NCBI GenBank assembly: GCA_963931525.1
Contig: OZ007023.1
Location: forward strand, 1,364,001 to 1,428,000
Direction: 5' to 3'
Length of the DNA: 64,000 nucleotides
From: Fimenecus sp900545625
GTDB lineage: Bacteria; Bacillota; Clostridia; Oscillospirales; Acutalibacteraceae
The notes under the pieces are model-generated. The model was not told the DNA's origin and did not search any database. It worked only from the letters and a program-made list of their open reading frames with translations. The position numbers and the translations under genes were made by a program. This document shows positions 58,471-64,000 of this stretch, piece by piece (within the stretch, counting starts at the first letter, position 1; every line of letters begins with the position of its first letter).

Positions 58471-59565
58471 ATGAAACTTGGAATCGTCGGACTGCCGAAC
58501 GTCGGCAAAAGCACGCTGTTCAACGCCATCACAAACGCGGGCGCCCAGGCGGCGAACTATGCGTTCTGCACCATCGAGCCGAATGTCGGCGTAGTTGCCG
58601 TGCCGGACGCGCGGCTGGATCGCTTAGCCGAGATGTATCATCCGCAAAAGGTCACGCCTGCCACTGTGGAGTTTGTGGATATTGCGGGGCTTGTGCGCGG
58701 GGCATCCAAAGGCGAGGGGTTGGGCAACAAATTTTTGTCGCACATCCGCGAGGTGGATGCGATCATCCACGTGGTGCGCTGCTTTGATGATGACGACATC
58801 GTACATGTCGAGGGCAGCATCGACCCGCGCCGCGATATTGAGACCATCAACTTGGAATTGATCCTATCCGATCTGGAACTGCTCGACCGCCGCATCGACC
58901 GCGATAAAAAGGCGATGAAAGGCGATAAGAGCCTGCAAGGGGAGCTTGCATTTTTCGAGCGGCTGCGCGGAGAACTTACAAACGGCGTCAGCGCCCGCGC
59001 GGTCGAGATGAACGATGATGAAAAAGAATGGCTTTCCACGGTGGCGCTGCTTTCCTCTAAGCCTGTTATTTATGCATGCAATATGAGCGAAGGGGATTTC
59101 GCAGGCGCTTTAGACGAGAATGCGTATTATCATGCCGTTTGTGAGATCGCCGAGGCGGAAGGCGCGGAGGTCCTGCCTATCTGCGCGCGGCTGGAAGAGG
59201 AGATCGCTTCGCTTGACCGGGAAGAAAAGCTGCTGTTCCTTTCCGATCTCGGTATGGACGAGGGCGGGCTTGATCGCCTGATCCGCCATTCCTATCATCT
59301 GCTGGGCTTGATCTCATACCTTACGGCAGGTGAGCCGGAGGTGCGCGCATGGACGATTAAGCGTGGCACGAAAGCGCCGCAGGCGGCGGGGAAGATCCAT
59401 TCCGATTTTGAACGCGGCTTCATCCGCGCCGAGGTCATTTCGTTCGATGAGCTGATGGCGTGCGGCAGCATGCAGGCGGCAAAGGAAAAGGGAAAGGTGC
59501 GCTCCGAGGGCAAGGACTATGTCATGCAGGACGGCGACATCGTGCTGTTCCGCTTCAATGTCTGA
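58471..59565 (+). CDS. ychF: ribosome-binding ATPase YchF
   Basis: A 364-residue Obg-family P-loop protein that prefers ATP. G1 GLPNVGKST at residues 7-15, the G2 region NAGAQAANYAFCTIEPNVG, G3 DIAGLVRGASKGEGLGNKFLSHIREVDAI (pattern) and a YchF-type altered G4 (NMSEGD) near 200 in place of NKxD. The helical and TGS domains end with GKVRSEGKDYVMQDGDIVLFRFNV. Length is canonical. The start is ATG 58471 behind GAGGAAACTGTACTT. It acts on ribosomes and in oxidative-stress response in other bacteria. Confidence 0.97.
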   Translation: MKLGIVGLPNVGKSTLFNAITNAGAQAANYAFCTIEPNVGVVAVPDARLDRLAEMYHPQKVTPATVEFVDIAGLVRGASKGEGLGNKFLSHIREVDAIIHVVRCFDDDDIVHVEGSIDPRRDIETINLELILSDLELLDRRIDRDKKAMKGDKSLQGELAFFERLRGELTNGVSARAVEMNDDEKEWLSTVALLSSKPVIYACNMSEGDFAGALDENAYYHAVCEIAEAEGAEVLPICARLEEEIASLDREEKLLFLSDLGMDEGGLDRLIRHSYHLLGLISYLTAGEPEVRAWTIKRGTKAPQAAGKIHSDFERGFIRAEVISFDELMACGSMQAAKEKGKVRSEGKDYVMQDGDIVLFRFNV

Positions 59566-59662
59566 AGAGCAAAACGGATTTTGCGGAAATACAGGAAATT
59601 TTCCTTGACCTTTTCCCCGGAAAGATATACAATATCGGTGCGCGTTCTGCGCGCCGAAATAT

Positions 59663-59739
59663 GCGCTTGTAGCTCAGCTGGATAGAGCGTCAGACTCCGA
59701 CTCTGAAGGCCGCTGGTTCGAATCCAGTCAAGCGCGCCA
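59663..59739 (+). tRNA. tRNA-Arg (anticodon CCG)
   Basis: A 77-nt cloverleaf: acceptor gcgcttg/caagcgc, D-arm agctcagctggatagagc, anticodon stem tcaga/tctga with loop ctccgac, T-arm with ggttcgaatcc, and an encoded gcca end. It decodes CGG. Confidence 0.95.
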
Positions 59740-59741
59740 CC

Positions 59742-59787
59742 AGGCTGAGCCCGGACGCAGTTCGCGTTCCGGGCTCAGCCTTTATTT
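59742..59787 (+). terminator. terminator after tRNA-Arg
   Basis: An 18-bp stem between aggctgagcccggacgc and gcgttccgggctcagcct, followed by ttattttg. Confidence 0.93.
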
Positions 59788-60066
59788 TGCCTTTTCACTC
59801 GCGTTTTCAGTGGGTATCTATTTTGTCAACGCTTCCCAGCCGAGAGCCCCGACGCGCAGGTCGCGTTCGGGGCTTTTTCTTTTGCTGATATGGAGATGCC
59901 GCACTCGGAGCAGGCATCTTTTTTTATCTTACGTTACACGATAATTATATAAACTTGTGTTGATATTTTAGCATTGGTATGTTTTATATCCTTGAAAATT
60001 CATATGGTCATGTTTATAATGTTGATATGATTTTTCATTTATTATATTTAGAAATGTGGCTCAAAA
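59788..60066. other. AT-rich intergenic region with a second terminator-like hairpin
   Basis: A second hairpin at 59845-59883 (agccccgacgcg/cgcgttcggggct then tttttcttttg) repeats the design of the first. The rest is strongly AT-rich and leads into a low-GC membrane-protein gene. No gene is visible. Confidence 0.8.
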
Positions 60067-60567
60067 ATGCGCTTGAAAGAAATGAAAAGTATAAATTTGA
60101 TTTCCATATTTTCCGGCATGATTTTTGCATTGTTGACTTACGGAATTGTTAAATATTTTGGCATTGACGAGACCTTGAAACTTTCAGTTTTTGCTGGCGC
60201 TTTGTTTACTGTAATTTTATATCTTGCGTTACTGCTATATAAGCGTAATATAAATCGAAAGTATCTTAATTTGGAAAAGATGATTACCTCGCCTGTTTTT
60301 TACAAAACAAACGGAAATTTCAGTCTTGGAACAAAAGTCAGAAATGGAAATATTTATTTTTGTGATGATGAAATTGTATGTGTTTCTTTGGACCAAAAGC
60401 CGTATACAGTGGAAAGCATAATTCGAAATGATATATTATATTTTTATTATGACGATATTCACGTGCATATTACGACAAAGGAAGATCGTCTTTATTGCAT
60501 CACCTTGCCTGATGTAGCACAGGTTTTGGAAATATTAAAAGAACACGACTGGATAGGTGATGGGTAG
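60067..60567 (+). CDS. small membrane protein with PH-like C-terminal domain, AT-rich
   Basis: A 166-residue protein with two membrane helices (about residues 10-28 and 38-58) and a soluble beta-rich domain of 90 residues (NIYFCDDEIVCVSLDQKPYTV, then YFYYDDIHVHITTKEDRLYCI). The latter looks like the YcxB/PH-like fold of Firmicute membrane proteins. No family is certain. Base composition is far more AT-rich than its neighbours, and it follows tRNA-Arg, a common insertion site; horizontal acquisition is likely. The first ATG (60067) has no clear Shine-Dalgarno; ATG 60082 is an alternative. Confidence 0.6.
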   Translation: MRLKEMKSINLISIFSGMIFALLTYGIVKYFGIDETLKLSVFAGALFTVILYLALLLYKRNINRKYLNLEKMITSPVFYKTNGNFSLGTKVRNGNIYFCDDEIVCVSLDQKPYTVESIIRNDILYFYYDDIHVHITTKEDRLYCITLPDVAQVLEILKEHDWIGDG

Positions 60568-60621
60568 CCTTAACTGTAGGGAATATCGGTAGTTCACTTT
60601 TGGAAGATCCGTGAAAAAGGA

Positions 60622-60650
60622 TTGACAATTTGGTTTCCCCATGCTACAAT
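60622..60650 (+). promoter_or_regulatory. sigma-A promoter of the transporter leader
   Basis: TTGACA at 60622-60627, 17 bp, TACAAT at 60645-60650. Confidence 0.85.
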
Positions 60651-60656
60651 CTCTCC

Positions 60657-60760
60657 ACAATCCAATACGAACGAAACTGTCACCGGACAGCAAAGCGTTA
60701 AAATCATGCCGTAGGTCTTAGTGGTATGATTTTGGCGCTTTTTTTGTGCGGGAGCTTTGT
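60657..60760 (+). promoter_or_regulatory. unassigned leader RNA ending in an intrinsic terminator
   Basis: A transcript from about 60657 would contain a small hairpin ctgtc-accg-gacag (60682-60695), then a terminator of about 19 bp with wobble pairs at about 60698-60749 (aaagcg..aaaatcat..cc with gg..atgatttt..cgcttt) and a T-run, just before the AAGGAGG of the next gene. The gene would only be expressed if termination is prevented. No riboswitch class can be assigned by eye. Confidence 0.65.
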
Positions 60761-60774
60761 AAGGAGGTCATTTT

Positions 60775-61449
60775 ATGTTGGTGCTTTTAGGCACGACGCT
60801 TTCCACAAGCTTTATCGACTGTTTGAACCCGACCGCGATTGCACAGCAGATGCTTTTGCAGGCAATGGTAAAGCGCAAACGGCATGCGTTATTTTTCATT
60901 TTCGGCATCGGGCTTGCCAATTATCTTTTGGGGCTTGCCGTCTATTACGGTGTCCTGTCCTGGGTCATGCAGCTTGTCCGAGATGCGGCGGCGCGCTTCC
61001 CGGCTTACACTTACGGTGCGGAAGCTGCAGCGGGGCTTGTGTGTGCCGCGATCGGTATTTTTATGATTCGCAGAACTCGCCGCAGCAGCGCAGAGGCCGC
61101 AGACGAGACGAAAACGCCCACGTCTCTCACGCCGCTGTCCTTGTTCCTCATGGGTGCCGTATTCTGCGGCTTGGAACTGACCAGCGCTTTGCCGTATTTC
61201 GGCTTTTTAGCCGTTCTCGCGGGGTATGGTCTCACTTTTCCGTATGTCGCCGCGTTCCTGCTTTTATATGATTTTGTTTATATCCTGCCGCTGCTTCTGG
61301 TATATTGGGGATATAATCGGCAGCGGGGCACTGCGTTTATCACGCGGCTTGAACGCGTGCTCGGACGCGTCGCTGCCTATGTCGTCCCGATCGTCCTGAC
61401 GGCAGCCGGCGTCTTTCTGCTCGTCCACGGCGTGTGGTCGTTGTTGTAA
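60775..61449 (+). CDS. GAP/LysE-superfamily six-helix transporter-like protein
   Basis: A 224-residue integral membrane protein of about six helices. The N-terminal SFIDCLNPTAIAQQMLLQAM, with a conserved N-P in helix 1, and the two similar halves separated by a charged loop (RRTRRSSAEAADETK) are typical of the GAP/LysE-CcdA-like exporter superfamily. The substrate is unknown. The start is ATG 60775 behind GTAAGGAGGTCATTTT. An upstream terminator-containing leader suggests that it answers a cytoplasmic signal. Confidence 0.7.
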   Translation: MLVLLGTTLSTSFIDCLNPTAIAQQMLLQAMVKRKRHALFFIFGIGLANYLLGLAVYYGVLSWVMQLVRDAAARFPAYTYGAEAAAGLVCAAIGIFMIRRTRRSSAEAADETKTPTSLTPLSLFLMGAVFCGLELTSALPYFGFLAVLAGYGLTFPYVAAFLLLYDFVYILPLLLVYWGYNRQRGTAFITRLERVLGRVAAYVVPIVLTAAGVFLLVHGVWSLL

Positions 61450-61520
61450 CGGTTGGCAGCTTTTCCGTTTTGTGTTACAATGCAAGAAAACGCACACGAT
61501 GATGAATACCGGGAGGCACT

Positions 61521-62024
61521 ATGAAAACGGAATTGATACAAGCGGTAAGGCTGAACACGGAAAATCTTTTCCAAAATGCAAGCATTTGCCTGCAAACCTG
61601 CGATATGGATTTCATTCTTTGCGGAATGCCGATCTGGAAGCATGCCTACCATATGCTGCATTCCTGTGACCAATGGTTTATCAATCCGAATGAATATGCG
61701 GAGCCGCCTTTCCATGTGCCAAACCTCAATTCTCTGGATGTTCCCAGTGAAAAAGCTCTGTCGCGGGAAGAGCTTTTGCTGTATCTTGAAAGCATCCGAA
61801 CCAAAATTTTTGGCTATCTGGACGGTCTAACGGATGAAATGCTGTATGAGATCCCAAATGGCTGTACGCACAACCGTCTGGCAATAATCCTTTCGCAGTT
61901 TCGGCATTTTTATGCACATTTAGGCAACATCAACGCAACAACGATCCTTGCTACAAATCGTTGGCCGCGTGTGGTGAACCTCAGCGGCAAAAGCGGGAAA
62001 TCGGCAGAGGGTTTGTTCGAATAG
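61521..62024 (+). CDS. DinB-like four-helix-bundle protein
   Basis: A 167-residue protein with the helix-bundle pattern of the DinB/YfiT superfamily: WKHAYHMLHSCDQWF near residue 38 with a potential metal-binding His, and FRHFYAHLGNINATTI near 128 with two more His residues. These enzymes bind Zn or Ni and often act as thiol transferases. Function here is unknown. The start is ATG 61521 behind CGGGAGGCACT. A terminator follows. Confidence 0.75.
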   Translation: MKTELIQAVRLNTENLFQNASICLQTCDMDFILCGMPIWKHAYHMLHSCDQWFINPNEYAEPPFHVPNLNSLDVPSEKALSREELLLYLESIRTKIFGYLDGLTDEMLYEIPNGCTHNRLAIILSQFRHFYAHLGNINATTILATNRWPRVVNLSGKSGKSAEGLFE

Positions 62025-62054
62025 CGATCCTGTTGCCGAGAATGCTTATATAAA

Positions 62055-62083
62055 AATCCGAAGAAGGTTTTCCTTCTTCGGAT
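62055..62083. terminator. terminator after the DinB-like gene
   Basis: The stem atccgaagaagg/ccttcttcggat encloses tttt, with no long T-run afterwards. Confidence 0.7.
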
Positions 62084-62108
62084 CTCCGTGAAGCTGCCCG
62101 CCTGCCGC

Positions 62109-62273
62109 CTATACGGACGGCGGCGTACTTGATGTGTTCTCCCGGGCGGCGGGCTGTATTTTGGCTGCCTGCTTATGTACTTCGTCTAAGATCCGCCGCT
62201 TGTCCGTTTCGGAACAAAGACGGTACTGCGCAAGCATGACCCGTTCTTCCTCAGACAGATTCTGAAGCGTCAT
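62109..62273 (-). CDS. small hypothetical protein
   Basis: A 54-residue protein (MTLQNLSEEERVMLAQYRLC and a helical SETDKRRILDEVHKQAAKIQ) starting at 62273 behind AAGGAGGATTT. The low-complexity tail is rich in Ser, Thr and Pro. No family is known to me; the good ribosome-binding site and codon use argue that it is real. Confidence 0.6.
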   Translation of the reverse strand: MTLQNLSEEERVMLAQYRLCSETDKRRILDEVHKQAAKIQPAARENTSSTPPSV

Positions 62274-62398
62274 AAATCCTCCTTGTCTTACCTGAAGCTG
62301 CAATGCATTGTATATATTTCTATAGTGATAGTATAACACAAAGTGTCAAACAATCACGACAAATGACGGAATCAACCAAAAAAATGAACAAAATAACG

Positions 62399-62436
62399 AA
62401 AAAGCCGAAGCTCTCACGTAAGAGCTTCGGCTTTTC
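62399..62436. terminator. bidirectional terminator before the LTA-synthase-like gene end
   Basis: aaagccgaagctct pairs with agagcttcggcttt around a short cacgta loop, with T-runs on both strands. It probably terminates the minus-strand sulfatase gene. Confidence 0.9.
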
Positions 62437-62449
62437 ATTTGCCTATTGT

Positions 62450-63997
62450 CTACCCAAGCAGGATATTGTTATTATAAAAATTGCTGCGCTGTCTGAGGAT
62501 CTCATTGACTTCGGCCGTGCCGTCTTCTTCAAAGCGCGTCGGGGTACCGGAAAACAGGTCTGTGCCAAGCCCAAGCCGATCTCCCTCGATCTCCACGCCG
62601 ATGGAAGAAAGCAGTGTCGGGAACATGTCAAAATTCGCCCATTGCCGGTTGTGAAGCCGATCTTCAGGAATATCGCGTACATTTGGGGCGGGATTCAAAA
62701 TCAAATTGAAGGTCGTTCGCCGATAATTCGGATCTAAATCCTTAAAAAAGTTTTGGTCCATACTTAAATGGTCGCCGATCAGTACGATCGTTGTATTCTC
62801 ATAAAACGGCTGTTGCTGGATCCAGCGGACAAATTGTTCGGTTTGATAGGAGCTGTAAGCGATCACGTTAGCATATTGGCTTTCATACGGGGTGGGTGCG
62901 TCGGGCTCTAAATAGCCATCCGGGAAATGTGTATTTGCCGTTTCCATGACAAAGTGGAACGGTTTGCCCGTCTCGGACAGTTTAGTTAACTCCTCCTTGG
63001 CAAATTCAAACAGCTTGGAGTCTTCATATCCCCACCAGACATAGTAGTCCTCAGGGATCTTGCCGAGCTCTTTCATTTTGTTATAATCCAGAATTTCAAA
63101 ATTGCCGTGCGAAGCGAAATAATAACTCAGACCGCCGAAGTTTGCATCAGCGCCAAACATGACCGCTTGTTCATAGCCCTGTTCCTGTAAAATATCTCCG
63201 ATGGCGACCGCGCCCGGCAGGAAGTTGTTCGGCGAGCCGTAGGAGTTGCCGTCTACAGGGACTTTCATCGGTAGCCCTGTACCCATATTTACCATGGAAG
63301 CGACCGACCAGTGCCCGCCCGTTGTCCACGGCGGGCCTCCGAAGCCTTCGGAACGGTTGGAAAAGCTATACCCTTCTTTTGCCAACTCCGCCAGCTCCGG
63401 CATCAGATTTTCTTCCATCAGGCCGCCGAGCTCTTTGGAAAAATATGTGTTTTCTACGGATTCAAGATAAATATGGATCAGATTCCGCTTTTGTGCCGGG
63501 AAGGTCATCTGCACTTCGCGCGGATCGGCAAAATGTTCTTCGATATAGGGGGAGTCGTCCATATACGCCGTGTACAGATCTCCCAGCTGCAATTCCCGAA
63601 CGCCGAACGCAATGCCGCCGCAGAGGACAGACAGCGCGAGCACCAGGCTTACGATTTTGCGCGCGAGCGCGGGGAACAGCACCGTGGTTTTGCTTTCCGT
63701 TCTGTGGTAGAGCAAAACGCGGTCGGAAAAGGCAAATAAACAAAACACCGTTGTTAAGAAGACCGTCTGGAAAACCGGCCCAAAGAATAGGGTGTTCATC
63801 ACGTCCGAGGCGGTTCCCTCTACGGGGGAAATCAAGTTGATAAGCATTTGGTCCGGGGTCAATTCACCGAATGTGTTTTGGCTCCAGATCGTCCCTGTGA
63901 ACGCTGCCGTGCCGAGGGCAAACAGCAGTACGCATACGATGCGCAGCACCCAAGTGCGCGCACGGCGTTTTGGCACGGTGCTTTCATAGCTGAGCAC
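62450..63997 (-). CDS. LTA synthase/MdoB-like membrane sulfatase-fold phosphoglycerol transferase, edge of window
   Basis: 515 residues read to the window edge. Three N-terminal membrane helices (about residues 15-35, 70-88, 108-128) precede an extracytoplasmic sulfatase-fold domain: LIHIYLESVENTYFS near residue 172 with the metal ligand Glu, WTTGGHWSVASMVNMGTG near 225 (nucleophile Thr region), METANTHFPDGYL near 345 and LIGDHLSMDQ near 406. Such enzymes polymerise or attach glycerol-phosphate from phosphatidylglycerol to cell-envelope glycans. The GTG at 63997 is only a possible start; the gene may begin beyond the window. Confidence 0.85.
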   Translation of the reverse strand: MLSYESTVPKRRARTWVLRIVCVLLFALGTAAFTGTIWSQNTFGELTPDQMLINLISPVEGTASDVMNTLFFGPVFQTVFLTTVFCLFAFSDRVLLYHRTESKTTVLFPALARKIVSLVLALSVLCGGIAFGVRELQLGDLYTAYMDDSPYIEEHFADPREVQMTFPAQKRNLIHIYLESVENTYFSKELGGLMEENLMPELAELAKEGYSFSNRSEGFGGPPWTTGGHWSVASMVNMGTGLPMKVPVDGNSYGSPNNFLPGAVAIGDILQEQGYEQAVMFGADANFGGLSYYFASHGNFEILDYNKMKELGKIPEDYYVWWGYEDSKLFEFAKEELTKLSETGKPFHFVMETANTHFPDGYLEPDAPTPYESQYANVIAYSSYQTEQFVRWIQQQPFYENTTIVLIGDHLSMDQNFFKDLDPNYRRTTFNLILNPAPNVRDIPEDRLHNRQWANFDMFPTLLSSIGVEIEGDRLGLGTDLFSGTPTRFEEDGTAEVNEILRQRSNFYNNNILLG

Positions 63998-64000
63998 ATT

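Overview
This is a 64 kb chromosomal window from a low- to mid-GC Gram-positive anaerobe. It most likely belongs to Clostridia, probably an Oscillospirales/Ruminococcaceae-type gut commensal. That inference rests on the T-box ahead of valS, the short SRP RNA ahead of dnaX, RecD2, a DivIVA-like protein, two-subunit class I fumarase chemistry, a dockerin-like protein, frequent GTG/TTG starts behind GGAGG ribosome-binding sites, and a gut-type tet(W) element. I cannot name the species.

Layout. 1-9.2 kb is partly accessory: a frameshifted hypothetical gene, a WYL regulator, an agmatine-deiminase-like enzyme, an unknown gene, then a tightly overlapping minus-strand cluster (CX5R phosphatase-like protein, MoxR-type AAA+ ATPase, HEXXH+VWA protein, two ankyrin-like paralogues), then an HTH regulator next to a decayed copy of itself, and comF. 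9.2-19.8 kb is core: a surface protein, T-box-valS, a GT8 glycosyltransferase, a TVP38-like membrane protein, rnpB, recD2 and a GH2 glycosidase. About 19.88-31.02 kb is an integrative and mobilizable element (IME) carrying tet(W) with its attenuation leader, a SAM methyltransferase, Tn916-type orf7/orf8 homologues, mobC, a relaxase, a replication initiator (frameshifted), a DnaC-like ATPase, a TnpW-like protein and a large serine recombinase. It has no type IV secretion genes. It appears to have inserted between the promoter and the attenuator leader of an Lsa/CplR-type ABC-F ribosome-protection gene.

31-45.8 kb is core again: ABC-F, a DivIVA-like protein, a lone fumarase beta subunit, pcrA, malic enzyme, glpK, a GH20 hexosaminidase, and the block SRP RNA-dnaX-ybaB-recR-HD protein-smpB-ssrA. 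Directly after ssrA lies a 236-bp tandem repeat in about 3.6 copies; each copy begins with the last 15 nt of ssrA. 46.7-50.5 kb is an accessory and decayed patch: a CAT-like acetyltransferase, a low-molecular-weight tyrosine phosphatase, a small P-loop kinase, a beheaded peptide deformylase, a truncated IS256-family transposase and an in-frame fusion of a ROK-type regulator with a carbohydrate-kinase tail.

50.7-64 kb holds tRNA-Pro, lactate dehydrogenase, asparagine synthetase, a polyprenyl-phosphate sugar transferase, a dockerin-like secreted protein, a PTS EIIC-like permease, ychF, tRNA-Arg, small membrane proteins, a GAP/LysE-like transporter behind a terminator-bearing leader, a DinB-like protein and, at the edge, an LTA-synthase/MdoB-type membrane sulfatase.

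Two antibiotic-response systems that both use transcription attenuation meet in this window: tet(W) and the ABC-F gene. The first has physically split the second. This, the MoxR-VWA-phosphatase cluster and the ssrA-linked repeat array are the most interesting items.
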